A stretch of DNA of 60,439 nucleotides from Candidatus Bipolaricaulota bacterium (GTDB lineage Bacteria; Bipolaricaulota; Bipolaricaulia; Bipolaricaulales; Bipolaricaulaceae), in assembly GCA_026418075.1 (NCBI GenBank), contig JAOACA010000004.1:1-60439 (forward strand), given 5' to 3'. The translations under genes and the position numbers were made by a program. Of this stretch, positions 1 through 8,413 are shown in pieces. Every line of letters begins with the position of its first letter. Positions within the stretch are counted from its first letter, which is position 1. The notes under the pieces are model-generated. The model was not told the DNA's origin and made no database searches. It worked only from the letters and a program-made list of their open reading frames with translations.

Positions 1-600
1 GTGGAGGTGGACCTGATCCTCCTCGGCGGCCGCTCGGTGGACTTCTTGGCCCGGGTGGGGCCGGGGGACCGGGTCGCCGTCTACCCTCCGTTCCGGAACT
101 TGGACATCTCGCCCCTCCGGCGGATTGCGCGGGGGCCGGCCCGGCCGGCGTTCGTCCTCGATGGTCACCTCGGCCGTCTGGCCCGGCTCCTCCGGCTCCT
201 CGGCCTTGACGCCCTCCACTCCAACGGCTACGGGGACGAGGAGCTCGTCGCGGTGGCCCGGGCCGAGGGCCGGGTCGTCCTCACCCGGGACCGGGAGCTC
301 CTCAAGCGGTCGGCGGTCGAGCACGGCTACTGGGTCCGCGCCTCCGAACCTGTGGCCCAGGCCCGGGAGGTCCTCCAGCGGTTCCGGCTCGAGGGCTCCC
401 TCGCCCCGTTCACCCGCTGCCTCCTCTGCAACGGGTCTCTCCGGGAGGCCTCCAAGGACGAGGTGGCCGGGGAGGTTCCGCCCCGGGTCGCGGCGTGGCG
501 GGAGGCGTACCTCCGCTGCGCGGGGTGCGGGAAGGTGTACTGGGAGGGGACCCACCACCCCCGGCTTCGGGAGCTCGTCTCCCGGATCCTCGCTACCTGA
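1..600 (+). CDS. Mut7-C RNase-domain protein, 5' end cut by window edge
   Basis: The visible 199 residues hold a C-terminal Mut7-C domain (PIN-like putative RNase; DUF82 family). Residues about 48-120 contain the phrase FVLDGHLGRLARLLRLLGLD and later VLTRDRELL, both typical of the family. A zinc-ribbon follows, with CLLCNG near residue 140 and CAGCGK near residue 172. The first 40 residues look like the end of the ThiS/MoaD-like ubiquitin fold that often precedes Mut7-C, so the GTG at base 1 is probably internal and the gene begins upstream. Its TGA stop overlaps the convergent GNAT gene by 8 bp. The RNase activity is inferred from fold and has not been shown for this protein. Confidence 0.8.
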   Translation: MEVDLILLGGRSVDFLARVGPGDRVAVYPPFRNLDISPLRRIARGPARPAFVLDGHLGRLARLLRLLGLDALHSNGYGDEELVAVARAEGRVVLTRDRELLKRSAVEHGYWVRASEPVAQAREVLQRFRLEGSLAPFTRCLLCNGSLREASKDEVAGEVPPRVAAWREAYLRCAGCGKVYWEGTHHPRLRELVSRILAT

Positions 601-1141
601 GGTCGAGGCGGAGGAGGGGGAACTCCGGGTCGTCCCGGAGGATTCGGAACCCGCGGCGGAGGTAGAACTCCGCCGGCCCGGACGGGTTCTCGGCGCTCCC
701 CTTCCGGCCGAAGGTCTCGACGGCGGGGACTCCCCGCCCCCGAAGCTCTGCCAGGATGTCCGCAAGGAGAAGGGTTCCCCAACCCCGGCCCTGGTGGGCG
801 GGATCGGGGAAGAAGAGGCAGGCGAGGAAGACCGCGTCCGCGCTCGCCGGGCCCGCGGGGTAGCTCCGGACGTTGGGGAGGAGGGCCGGGGGCGCGTACT
901 GGGCGTAGCCCACCGCGCGCCCTTCCGCGTAGAGGATGCGGCCGCAGGGGCCGAACTCCCCCTCCACGCGGCGGACCCAGGCCCTCTTCCGCGCGAGGTT
1001 CTCGCCCATGTCCCCTGGGGTGGGCTTGACGGGGAGCTCAGGGTGCTCCCAGTAGAGGCAGTGCTTGCAGCTCCAGGGGTGGGCCCCCCACTCCGGGGCA
1101 TCGGCCAAGTTCTGCTCCGTGAGCGGGGCGATCTCGATCAT
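593..1141 (-). CDS. GNAT family N-acetyltransferase
   Basis: This 182-residue protein has the GNAT core. The acetyl-CoA pyrophosphate loop is visible as HQGRGWGTLLL (about residues 115-125), followed by the family's C-terminal FYLRRGF segment. An N-terminal Cys/Trp-rich stretch (WSCKHCLYWEHPE) is a signature of a GNAT subfamily often left as hypothetical. The ATG at 1141 overlaps the tlyA stop in an ATGA arrangement, which favours translational coupling over the longer in-frame ORF that would run back through tlyA. The acyl acceptor is unknown. It is the last gene of the minus-strand operon that starts at 6362. Confidence 0.8.
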   Translation of the reverse strand: MIEIAPLTEQNLADAPEWGAHPWSCKHCLYWEHPELPVKPTPGDMGENLARKRAWVRRVEGEFGPCGRILYAEGRAVGYAQYAPPALLPNVRSYPAGPASADAVFLACLFFPDPAHQGRGWGTLLLADILAELRGRGVPAVETFGRKGSAENPSGPAEFYLRRGFRILRDDPEFPLLRLDLR

Positions 1142-1869
1142 TGACCTGTCCGGAGGTAGAGGAAGAACTCCTGGTTTCCCGCGGGCCCCCGGAGGGGCGA
1201 GGGCGCGGACCCAACCACGGTCCAGCCGAGTTCGGCTTGCGCGAAGGCGGCGATCCCCTGGACCGCGGCCTCCTGGACCGCCGGGTCGCGGACGACCCCC
1301 CGCCGCACCGTCTCCCGCCCGGCCTCGAACTGGGGCTTCACCAAGGCCAGCACCTCCCCCCCTGGCTTCACCACTCCGCCCAGCGGGGGAAGGACGAGCC
1401 GGAGCGAGATGAACGAGACGTCCACGGTCGCGAGGTCCACGCGCTCCCCGAGGTCCTCGGGCCGGAGGTAGCGGGCGTTCAGGCCCTCCTTCACCACGAC
1501 CCGGGGGTCGTTCCGGAGCCTCCAGTCGAGCTGCCCGCGCCCGACGTCCACCGCGTACACCTTCGCCGCCCCGTGCTGGAGGAGGCAGTCCGTGAACCCA
1601 CCCGTCGAGGCCCCCACATCGAGGCACACCTTGCCCGCGGGATCCACGCCAAACGCTCGGAGCGCCCCCTCGAGCTTCTCCCCGCCCCGGGACGCGTACC
1701 GGGCCGGGGAGAGGACCTCGAGCGGCGCGTCGATGGGCACCTGAACGCCCGGCTTGTCGAGGAGTTGCCCCCCGACCCGGACCCGGCCGGCCCGGATCAG
1801 GGCCTGGGCTTGGGAGCGGGAGGGGGCGAGTCCCTGCTGGACGAGGAGGACGTCCAGCCGCTCCTTCAT
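1138..1869 (-). CDS. tlyA: TlyA family rRNA 2'-O-methyltransferase
   Basis: At 243 residues this matches the family length. An N-terminal S4 RNA-binding domain (MKERLDVLLVQQGLAPSRSQ onward, residues 1-60) precedes a FtsJ/RrmJ-type methyltransferase. The SAM-binding loop is DVGASTGGFTDCLL (about residues 83-96), and the catalytic core motif VDVSFISL lies near residue 146. ASRGGEKLEGAL, before the SAM loop, is the usual TlyA linker. Family members 2'-O-methylate 16S and/or 23S rRNA cytidines, and some were described as haemolysins. The ATG at 1869 overlaps the aminotransferase stop (ATGA), and the stop overlaps the GNAT start. Confidence 0.93.
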   Translation of the reverse strand: MKERLDVLLVQQGLAPSRSQAQALIRAGRVRVGGQLLDKPGVQVPIDAPLEVLSPARYASRGGEKLEGALRAFGVDPAGKVCLDVGASTGGFTDCLLQHGAAKVYAVDVGRGQLDWRLRNDPRVVVKEGLNARYLRPEDLGERVDLATVDVSFISLRLVLPPLGGVVKPGGEVLALVKPQFEAGRETVRRGVVRDPAVQEAAVQGIAAFAQAELGWTVVGSAPSPLRGPAGNQEFFLYLRTGQ

Positions 1870-3086
1870 CCCCTTTCCGCCGCCTGGGCGGCCGGGAGGC
1901 GGCTGAACTGAGCCAGCCCGTCGGCGAGGACCGCGCACGCCCGCCGGAGGCTCTCCTCTTTGAGCACGTACGCCGCCCGGGCCTCGTCCCGCCCCAGCCC
2001 CGGGGTCACGTAGAACCCCGCCCCCGGGGCGAGCATCACCGTCTCCGGCCCCGGGTAGTCCGTGAGCATCCAGCGGATGAACGCCTCGGAGTCCTCCACG
2101 GGAAGGCCCATCATCACGTAGAACGCCCCCTCGGGGACGCGGAACGTGACCCCCGGGATCTCCCGGAGAAGGGAGCAGAACAGGTCCCGCCGGCGGTGGT
2201 ACTCCCCGATCATCTCCTGGACCACCCGCTGGTGGTCGGGGTCGGCCATGAACGCGACCAGGCCCAGCTGCTCGAACGTCGGGGCCGAGAGGCGGATCGT
2301 GGCGCACTTCATCGCCGCCGCCATCACGTCCCGGTTGTGGGAGATGAGGGCCCCGACCCGGGCCCCACAGGCGGAAAGCCGCTTCGAGATCGAGTCCACG
2401 AGGATGACCCGGTCCCGGACCTCGGGGAAGGAGAGAAGGCTCGTGTGGGTCCCATCGTAGACGAACTCCCGGTACACCTCGTCGGAGATGATGAACAGGT
2501 CCCGCTTGAGGGCGAGGTCCACCACCATCTCCAGTTCCTTGCGGGTGTAGACGACGCCTGTCGGGTTCCCGGGGTGGGAGAACAGGATCGCCTTCGTCCG
2601 GGGGGTGACGAGGGCTTCGATCTCCGGGCGGGGGGGGAGGTGGAACCCGTCCGCGCGGTGGGTGGTGATGGGGACGATCTCCACGTTCGTGAGCCGGGCG
2701 TAGCCGAGGTAGTTGGGGTAGAAGGGCTGCGGGACCAGGACCTGGTCCCCGGGGTCGCAGGCGATGGTGAGGGCAAAGGTGATCCCCTCCGAGCCCCCGA
2801 TCGTGATGAGGACCTCCTCCTTCGTCACCTGGAGGCCGCACTCCCCGTAGTAGCGGACAATCGCCTCGATCGCCTCGGGGATCCCGGGAGACGGGGCGTA
2901 GTCCAGGACCTCGACCTTGGCCTCGCGGACCCCGCGCATGAACGCCTCCGGGGTCGGGATGTCCGGCTGGCCGATGTTGAGGTGGTAGACCTTTTTGCCC
3001 CGCTTCCGGGCTTCCACCGCCAAGGGGTACAGGCGGCGGATGGGAGAAGCGGGGGCGGCCAGGCTGCGCGCCGATGGCTTAGGCAT
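1866..3086 (-). CDS. Class I/II PLP-dependent aminotransferase
   Basis: This 406-residue fold-type I aminotransferase resembles the aspartate aminotransferase group. HPGNPTG (171-177) supplies the PLP-ring Asn, SDEVYREF (201-208) the Asp and Tyr, and SISKRLSACGARVG (232-245) the Schiff-base Lys235. The N-terminal LNIGQPDIPTPEAF is typical of broad-specificity AAT-I enzymes. The amino donor and acceptor cannot be told from sequence. The stop overlaps tlyA by four bases and the ATG at 3086 overlaps the preceding gene's end by eight, so it is internal to the operon. Confidence 0.9.
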   Translation of the reverse strand: MPKPSARSLAAPASPIRRLYPLAVEARKRGKKVYHLNIGQPDIPTPEAFMRGVREAKVEVLDYAPSPGIPEAIEAIVRYYGECGLQVTKEEVLITIGGSEGITFALTIACDPGDQVLVPQPFYPNYLGYARLTNVEIVPITTHRADGFHLPPRPEIEALVTPRTKAILFSHPGNPTGVVYTRKELEMVVDLALKRDLFIISDEVYREFVYDGTHTSLLSFPEVRDRVILVDSISKRLSACGARVGALISHNRDVMAAAMKCATIRLSAPTFEQLGLVAFMADPDHQRVVQEMIGEYHRRRDLFCSLLREIPGVTFRVPEGAFYVMMGLPVEDSEAFIRWMLTDYPGPETVMLAPGAGFYVTPGLGRDEARAAYVLKEESLRRACAVLADGLAQFSRLPAAQAAERG

Positions 3087-3735
3087 AGTTGAGAACCCAC
3101 ACCTCCTTCTGGGCGGGAAGGGACCCCGGGGTGATCTCCACCGTGGACTTCTTCAGGCGCTTCGTGGGAAGCCCGACGGCGTCCAGGAACTCCTCCACCG
3201 GGCGGATGGGCCAGTCCTTCACCGCTTCGGTCCGGTAGTGCATCGGGATCACGACCCGCAGGCGGGGGAGGGACCGCACGACCTCGGTCGCTTCCTTCGG
3301 GCCGACGGTGAAGTGGCCGCCCACGGGGAGGAGGGCGACCTCCACGTCGGAGAGGAACTTGAGCTGCTCGGCGTTCAGGGTGTGGCCGAGGTCCCCGAAG
3401 TGGGCCACCGTCACCCCGTCCACGGTGAACTTGAAGATCACGTCCCCGCCGCGGTCCCGGCCCCCTTTGGGGTCGTGGAACGCGGCGATCCCCCGGAACG
3501 GGATCCCCCGCACCGTCCGCTCCCCGATCCCCCGTACGACCTCGGGAGAGCCTTCCACCCGGCCCACGGCGTTGTGGTCGAAGTGGTCGTGGGACACGGT
3601 CACGATGTGGGCCGGGCCCTTGGGGGCCGTGTACGGAACGCTCTCGTCGTAGGGGTCGGTCACGATCACCGTTCCGTCGCTTGCTTCGATCCGGAAGCAG
3701 GCATGGCCGAGCCACTGGAGCTTCACCGGAGCCAC
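3079..3735 (-). CDS. Metallo-beta-lactamase-fold hydrolase (UlaG/UPF0173-like)
   Basis: This 218-residue protein carries the metal-binding motif VSHDHFDH (about residues 47-54). Further ligands lie in FGDLGHT and PMHYRT, and GGHFTVGPKEA is the family's characteristic glycine-rich turn. This pattern fits the short UlaG-like/UPF0173 zinc hydrolases, which lack the RNase-type CASP region. No substrate can be assigned. It sits 13 bp after ddl and overlaps the aminotransferase start by 8 bp in the same operon. Confidence 0.85.
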   Translation of the reverse strand: MAPVKLQWLGHACFRIEASDGTVIVTDPYDESVPYTAPKGPAHIVTVSHDHFDHNAVGRVEGSPEVVRGIGERTVRGIPFRGIAAFHDPKGGRDRGGDVIFKFTVDGVTVAHFGDLGHTLNAEQLKFLSDVEVALLPVGGHFTVGPKEATEVVRSLPRLRVVIPMHYRTEAVKDWPIRPVEEFLDAVGLPTKRLKKSTVEITPGSLPAQKEVWVLNYA

Positions 3736-3748
3736 CTCCGGGGAGACT

Positions 3749-4705
3749 CTACCCGAGGGGGGCCCCCGACGGCAACCGGGCGAGGGCCCGCTGGAGAAGG
3801 AGCTCCACGAGCTCGTCGTAGGGGAGGCCGGCGGCTTGGGCGGCGCGGGGGAACAGGGAGAGCTCGGTGAACCCAGGCAAGGTGTTCACCTCAAGGAGGT
3901 AGGGGGTCCCATCCGGGGCGAGGCGGAAGTCGGCCCGGGCGAGGTCCCGGCACCCGAGGAGCCCGTACGCCTCCCGGGCGATCCCCTGGATCCGGGCCGC
4001 GACCTCGGGGTCGAGGGGCGCCGGGCACAGGGCCTCGCACTCCCCCGGGGTGTACTTCGCCCGCCAGTCAAAGAGAGGCCCCGCTTTCGGCCGGAGCTCG
4101 ACGAGGGGCAGAGCCTGGAGGCCGGTCTCGGTCTCCAGAAGCCCCGCGGTGAGCTCCCGGCCGGGGATGAATTTCTCGGCGAGGAACTCCCCGTATTGGG
4201 TGAGGAGCTCGTCTGCCCGCGCCTTCAGCGCTCTGGGGTCGGCCACGAGGTGGACCCCCACGCTCGACCCCTCCCGGCGGGGCTTGAGGACGAGGGGGAA
4301 CCCCAGCGCCTCCGCCCGGGCAAGCCACGGCTCGAGGGCGTCGCCCGTGCAGTGAAGCCAGTCCGGGACGGGGATTCCTTTCCCCTGAAACGCCCGCCGC
4401 GACTCCGCCTTGTCCATGGCCAGGGCCGAGGCGAGGGGCCCCGAGCCGACGTAGGGCTTCCCCAGGAGGTCGAGGAGGAGCTGGACCGTCCCGTCCTCGC
4501 CCTCCCCCCCGTGGAGGACGTTGAACACCGCGTCGAACGGTTTTAGGCGCTGGGGAAGGCCGTCGTAGGTGTCGATCACCAGGAGTTCGGCGGTCCAGCC
4601 CCGGCGGACGAGGGCAGCGTGGACCCCCGTCCCCGAGCGGAGGGACACCTCCCGCTCGGCCGAGGTCCCCCCGCACAGGACGGCGACCCGTGGACTGCGC
4701 GTCAT
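3749..4705 (-). CDS. ddl: D-alanine--D-alanine ligase
   Basis: The 318-residue protein makes the D-Ala-D-Ala dipeptide for peptidoglycan precursors. The N-terminal domain has VAVLCGGTSAEREVSLRSG. The ATP-grasp domain has KPRREGSSVGV (about residues 142-152), DFRLAPDGTPYLLEVN and the omega-end NTLPGFT. The length is normal. It shows that the organism makes cross-linked murein. It lies mid-operon between xth (69 bp upstream) and the metallo-beta-lactamase-fold gene. No cell-wall genes neighbour it here. Confidence 0.95.
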   Translation of the reverse strand: MTRSPRVAVLCGGTSAEREVSLRSGTGVHAALVRRGWTAELLVIDTYDGLPQRLKPFDAVFNVLHGGEGEDGTVQLLLDLLGKPYVGSGPLASALAMDKAESRRAFQGKGIPVPDWLHCTGDALEPWLARAEALGFPLVLKPRREGSSVGVHLVADPRALKARADELLTQYGEFLAEKFIPGRELTAGLLETETGLQALPLVELRPKAGPLFDWRAKYTPGECEALCPAPLDPEVAARIQGIAREAYGLLGCRDLARADFRLAPDGTPYLLEVNTLPGFTELSLFPRAAQAAGLPYDELVELLLQRALARLPSGAPLG

Positions 4706-4774
4706 GCCGCGATCCTGGGCCAGGATTGGGGGGAGGGCAAGGGCGCTCGTCCGCGGGTCCCGCCGCGGGGGTCC

Positions 4775-5554
4775 CTAGAGGCCGAACTCGGCCACGAGGA
4801 ACGTGTGGTCCGACGGCTTCTCCATCCGCCGGGCCTCCCGGTCGATCCAGGATCGCACGGACTTCTCGGCCAGGGGCGGGGTGGCCCAGATGTGGTCCAC
4901 CCGCCACCCCACGTTCCGCTCGAGGGCCCCGCGGACTCGGTAGTCCCAGAACGTGTACTGCCCCGGCTCCCCCGGGTGGTGCCGGCGGAACACGTCCACA
5001 AACCCCCACGCGCGGACCCGCTCCAGGGCCGCCCGGGCCTCGGGGTGGAAGTCCACGTGGTCCCGGAGGCCTTTCGGGTCGTGGACGTCGATCTCCTCCG
5101 GGGCGACGTTGAGGTCCCCGCAGAGGAGGAGGGGTTCCCGCGGGGAGAAGTGGCGCGCGAAGTAGGCCCGCAGCCGTTCCAGCCACTCGAGCTTGTAGGC
5201 GAAGAGGGGGGAGTCGGGGGACTGGCCCTGGGGGACGTAGGCGTTGACGATCGGGATCCCCCGGACGGTGGCCTGGACGAGGCGGGCCTCGTCGGGCGGG
5301 CCGCCATCGTCGAGGCCGAAGCGGACGTCCTGGGGCGGGGCGAGGCTTGCGATCGCCACCCCGGCATGGGCCTTCTGGCCCCGGAACACCACGTGGTACC
5401 CCTGCTCCCGGAAGAACCCCTCGGGGAAGTCCGGGTCCTGGACCTTCGTCTCCTGAAGGCAGAGGACGTCGGGCCGCTCCCGCCGGAGCCACGCCGCAAG
5501 GAGGGGAAGCCGGGACCGGACGGAGTTGGCGTTGAACGTGGCGACCTTGAACAC
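4775..5554 (-). CDS. xth: Exodeoxyribonuclease III / AP endonuclease
   Basis: The 259-residue protein belongs to the EEP nuclease family, which cleaves at abasic sites and degrades DNA 3'-5'. Visible motifs, in order, are [18 protein letters not shown] (metal-binding Glu), [31 protein letters not shown] and the C-terminal [10 protein letters not shown], which holds the catalytic Asp-His. Length and motif order are those of bacterial ExoIII. It starts 7 bp after the stop of the nitrilase-type gene and is presumably co-transcribed with it. Confidence 0.94.
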   Translation of the reverse strand: MFKVATFNANSVRSRLPLLAAWLRRERPDVLCLQETKVQDPDFPEGFFREQGYHVVFRGQKAHAGVAIASLAPPQDVRFGLDDGGPPDEARLVQATVRGIPIVNAYVPQGQSPDSPLFAYKLEWLERLRAYFARHFSPREPLLLCGDLNVAPEEIDVHDPKGLRDHVDFHPEARAALERVRAWGFVDVFRRHHPGEPGQYTFWDYRVRGALERNVGWRVDHIWATPPLAEKSVRSWIDREARRMEKPSDHTFLVAEFGL

Positions 5555-5561
5555 GGCGCCC

Positions 5562-6362
5562 CTATTCTACGAGGCGGCGGTAGAACGCGGGCCTCCGGTC
5601 GGCGAGGACGTCGTTCAGGCGGGTCAGCCGCTTGTCCCGCGCCCGGAGGGGGTCGATCTCCACAGCCTTGGCCTCCTCCCCGTCCTGCGGGGCCTGCAGG
5701 AGAACGTCACCGTTTGGAGCCACCACCTGGGACAGGCCGGTGAAGTGGAGGGTTTCCCCGGTTCGGGCCTCGGCCCCGATCCGGTTGGCGGTTACGGTGA
5801 ACACCCGGTTCTCCAGGGCCCGGACCCGCATCGTGAGCTGCCCCAGGCCGGGCATGACGAGGTTCGCCGGGTGGGCGATGAGGTCCGCGCCGAGGAGGGC
5901 GAGGGCCCGCGCCGCCTCGGGGAAGAGGTGGTCGTAGCAGACGAGGAGCCCGACGCGGGCCGGGCCGACCTCGGCCACCGAAAACGGGAGGTCCCCCGGG
6001 GCGAAGAGGTTCTTCTCCTCGTAGAACAGGTGGACCTTGCGGTACCGGGCGACGAGGCCTCCCGGCCCGACGAGCACGGCCGCGTTGTAGACCCGCCCGT
6101 CGGCCTCTTCCGCGATCCCGGCGGCGAGGTGGCACCCCCGCTCCCGGGCCAGGGCGACGAGGCGGCGGGTCGTGGGGCCGCCGGGAACCGGCTCGGCAAG
6201 CTCGGAAAGCTCCCCGGCCGATCGGAACTGGTACCCGGTCGAGAAGAGCTCGGGGAGGACCCACAGGTCGGCCGGTTCAGAGGCGAGGAGCTCCGCGACC
6301 CTCGCCAGGTTCCGCCGGACCTCTCCAAACTCCGGGGCGAACTGGACGTAGCCCACGCGCAT
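5562..6362 (-). CDS. Carbon-nitrogen hydrolase (nitrilase superfamily amidase)
   Basis: This 266-residue protein has the nitrilase-superfamily triad: Glu38 in LPELFSTGY, Lys109 in RYRKVHLF and Cys142 in [11 protein letters not shown]. The partner glutamate is in the EEKNLF region. It hydrolyses an amide or nitrile C-N bond, but the substrate class (omega-amidase, carbamoylputrescine or other) is not resolvable. The ATG at 6362 was chosen because MRVGYVQF is the conserved start of the fold. The longer in-frame ORF overlaps the divergent zincin gene. No Shine-Dalgarno is visible, but a TAGAGT box lies 7 nt upstream, so it probably leads the seven-gene operon as a leaderless message. Confidence 0.9.
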   Translation of the reverse strand: MRVGYVQFAPEFGEVRRNLARVAELLASEPADLWVLPELFSTGYQFRSAGELSELAEPVPGGPTTRRLVALARERGCHLAAGIAEEADGRVYNAAVLVGPGGLVARYRKVHLFYEEKNLFAPGDLPFSVAEVGPARVGLLVCYDHLFPEAARALALLGADLIAHPANLVMPGLGQLTMRVRALENRVFTVTANRIGAEARTGETLHFTGLSQVVAPNGDVLLQAPQDGEEAKAVEIDPLRARDKRLTRLNDVLADRRPAFYRRLVE

Positions 6363-6369
6363 GCCCCGA

Positions 6370-6375
6370 ACTCTA
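6370..6375 (-). promoter_or_regulatory. Candidate -10 box for the 6362-593 operon
   Basis: On the minus strand this reads TAGAGT and ends 7 nt before the ATG at 6362. No purine-rich ribosome site lies between. A good -35 match is not obvious at the usual distance (TGGAGG with 16 bp spacing is the best). The position would put transcription initiation at or next to the start codon. Confidence 0.45.
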
Positions 6376-6557
6376 CCGGATCGCAGCCCCCCCTCCAGGG
6401 GAGAGCGCCGCAACCCTCTCTCCGACGGGGGCCTTCGAGCGGAGCGGCTGCGGGGCCGGCTCCCAGGCTTGCCCTCGCGGCGTGCGGTACCGATCAGGCT
6501 CGCGGGGTCGGCCGGAACGTACCCTTGGGGTGGGCAGTGGAGTACGATCGGGCACAG

Positions 6558-7346
6558 ATGGAGGTCCTGCGGGAGAGGTTCGAGGAGCTGGTCCGGGAAG
6601 CCCTCGCCGAGCTTCCGGAGGGGTTTCAACGGTACCTGAACGGGCTCGAGGTCCGGGTCGAGGACTACCCCGACGACGAGCTCATGCGGGAGTGGGGCCT
6701 CGTTCCCCCCGACTACCCGTTTGGGATGTACGACGGCCCGGCCCTCCCCGACGTGGACACCCCGGGGGACTTCCCAGGCACGATCGTCCTCTTCCAGCGG
6801 CCCCTTGAGCAGTGGTGCCGGGACGAGGACGAGCTTCGGGACCAGATCCGGCGGACGGTGTACCACGAGCTCGGGCACCGGTTCGGGTTTTCCGACGAGG
6901 GGATGCTCGATGAGCTCCGGGGCGGGGTGGGGGACCATTGGACGGAGGAAGAACGCCGGGCGGAGGCCGTGCGGCACCTCCGCCAGGCGGAGGGAGACCT
7001 CGCCGCGGCGCAGGCCCTCCTCGTCCAGGGCCACCCCGATTGGGCCCTCGACGCGGCCCTCGTCGCCTCCGATCGGGCCCTCCGGGCGTACCTCCTCGCC
7101 CGCGGGGCCGACCCCGAGGCGATCGGCTACGACGGGATCCCCGAGCTCCTCGCCCGCGCCGCCCGCCTTGATCCCTCCTTCCGCCGGTTCCGCCCCCTCC
7201 TCCGCCTGAACGGGGTCTCCCTGGACATGGGGGATCCCGGGGCGCCGCCACCCCGGGACCGGGTCCGGCCCAAGGCGGCCGAAGAGGCCGTGGACCACGC
7301 CGGGGACCTCGTCGGAGAGGCCCGCGCGGCCCTGGAGGCACGGTGA
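6558..7346 (+). CDS. Zincin (MMP-like) peptidase fused to a HEPN-like helical domain
   Basis: The protein has 262 residues from ATG 6558; an in-frame GTG at 6537 is an alternative start. Residues 1-125 match the short Zincin_1 metallopeptidase family (PF06262 type). The metal site VYHELGHRFGFSDEGML has HELGH at 103-107 and a downstream acidic residue in place of a third His. Residues about 134-215 look like a HEPN helical bundle: AEGDLAAAQALL, WALDAALVASDRALRAYLL, then PELLARAARL. The RX4-6H motif of HEPN ribonucleases is absent, so the domain is more likely a binding module. The tail is charged. The TGA overlaps the GTG of the macro-domain gene (GTGA), indicating translational coupling. Peptidase activity is inferred. 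This domain pairing is not one I recognise as common. Confidence 0.75.
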   Translation: MEVLRERFEELVREALAELPEGFQRYLNGLEVRVEDYPDDELMREWGLVPPDYPFGMYDGPALPDVDTPGDFPGTIVLFQRPLEQWCRDEDELRDQIRRTVYHELGHRFGFSDEGMLDELRGGVGDHWTEEERRAEAVRHLRQAEGDLAAAQALLVQGHPDWALDAALVASDRALRAYLLARGADPEAIGYDGIPELLARAARLDPSFRRFRPLLRLNGVSLDMGDPGAPPPRDRVRPKAAEEAVDHAGDLVGEARAALEAR

Positions 7347-7906
7347 CGGAGCGGTTTGAGATCGAGGTCGCCGGGGCCCGGCTCGTCCTCCTCCGGGGGG
7401 ACATCACCGAGCAGGAGGTCGACGCGATTGTGAACTCCGCGAACCCAGCCCTCACTCCCGGGGGCGGGGTGTCGGGGGCGATCCACCGGGCCGGTGGGCA
7501 AGAGCTCACGCGGGCGTGCGCCGCCGTCCGCCGGGAGCGGGGGCCCCTCTCCCCGGGGGAGGCCGTCCTCACCCCCGCGGGGAACCTCCGGGCACGGTGG
7601 GTGGTTCACACCGTGGGCCCGATCTGGAGGGGCGGGCGACACGGGGAGGCGGAGCTCCTCGCCCGGGCCTACCGGGCGTCCCTGGAGCTTGCCCTCGCCC
7701 ACGGGGCCCGCTCGGTTGCGTTCCCGAGCATCTCCACCGGGGTCTACGGTTACCCGGTCGAGAAGGCGGCCCCCGTGGCCCTGGGGGCGATCCGGAGGTT
7801 CCTTGAGGAGAACCCGGGGGGGCTTACCGAGGTCCGGCTCGTCCTCTTCTCGGCTGCCGACTTCGCCGCCTACCGCGCGACGTGGGAGAAGCTAGCGCGG
7901 GGGTGA
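7343..7906 (+). CDS. Macro-domain protein (ADP-ribose binding/hydrolysing)
   Basis: This 187-residue stand-alone macro domain resembles YmdB and MacroD proteins. NSANPALTPGGGVSGAIHRAGG (two overlapping blocks near residues 32-53) forms the ADP-ribose diphosphate loop with the catalytic-site Asn. PSISTGVYGYPVEKAA (about 130-145) is the second loop. Family members bind ADP-ribose and many remove O-acetyl-ADP-ribose or mono-ADP-ribose. The GTG start overlaps the zincin-HEPN stop. The two proteins may act together, for example one modifying and one sensing or reversing, but that is inference. The 3' end overlaps the convergent secreted-protein gene by 15 bp. Confidence 0.92.
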   Translation: MTERFEIEVAGARLVLLRGDITEQEVDAIVNSANPALTPGGGVSGAIHRAGGQELTRACAAVRRERGPLSPGEAVLTPAGNLRARWVVHTVGPIWRGGRHGEAELLARAYRASLELALAHGARSVAFPSISTGVYGYPVEKAAPVALGAIRRFLEENPGGLTEVRLVLFSAADFAAYRATWEKLARG

Positions 7907-8323
7907 ACCAAGCTCCCCGGGACCGGCCTGGAAGGAGAGGCGGAGGGTGAGGTTCCCCAGGGCAAGCTCGACGGAGACGAACCCGCTTTGGAGGACGGGG
8001 CTTGACGTGGCCCACAGGCTGGATCCCGCTCGGGCGAACCGGGCCGCGGGGGGAAGGAGGACCGACGCCCCGGCTTCCACCGTCCAGGCCCCGAACCGGG
8101 CTTCCAAGGTCAGGGAGTGGACGCTCGGCCCGCGGAGGGTGGGATCGAATGTGCTTGCGAGCTGCCAGCCCGGGCCGGTGAGGTGGAGGGTGAACGCGGA
8201 GGAGAGGGAGACCCCCTGCGAACTGAAAGTTAGGCTCGACGTCCACCATCCGGACATCCCCTGCCCCAGGCCCGCCGCCCCGAGGAGGGCGACGAGTGCA
8301 CCCAATGTCCCGAGCTTCTTCAT
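7892..8323 (-). CDS. Small secreted protein of unknown function
   Basis: I do not recognise this 143-residue protein. It begins with a signal peptide (Lys-Lys, then a Leu/Ala/Gly core ending near residue 20 at LGQG). The mature part is rich in Ser, Thr, Leu and alternating hydrophobic residues (for example LTFSSQGVSLSSAFTLHL), which suggests beta-strands of an exported or outer-surface protein. The ATG at 8323 is preceded by a strong GGAGGGGAG site. Minus-strand TACCAT 19-24 nt upstream may be its -10. It shares a short divergent promoter region with the next gene. Confidence 0.6.
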   Translation of the reverse strand: MKKLGTLGALVALLGAAGLGQGMSGWWTSSLTFSSQGVSLSSAFTLHLTGPGWQLASTFDPTLRGPSVHSLTLEARFGAWTVEAGASVLLPPAARFARAGSSLWATSSPVLQSGFVSVELALGNLTLRLSFQAGPGELGSPPR

Positions 8324-8413
8324 CTCCCCTCCTTGGGCGGGATGGTACCACGGCGAGGCCTGGCGGGCGAAGCCCCCTCCCTGGGGTACACTGCGCGCCG
8401 GAGGTGAGGTGGT

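Noticed and set aside
1-3. GTG at base 1 as a true start
   Set aside because: The following residues look like the interior of a ubiquitin-like domain, so the gene most likely begins before the window.
4068-5492. 474-codon minus-strand ORF across xth and ddl
   Set aside because: It is an Arg/Pro/Gly-rich out-of-frame shadow. Both underlying genes have complete catalytic motifs in other frames.
6958-7210. HEPN ribonuclease toxin
   Set aside because: The RX4-6H catalytic motif is absent. A toxin-antitoxin call would be unsupported, so the fold is reported only as HEPN-like.
5526-7346. 606-codon plus-strand ORF
   Set aside because: Its first 340 codons are antisense to the xth and nitrilase-type genes and have no recognisable motif. 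Only the part after ATG 6558 is a real gene.
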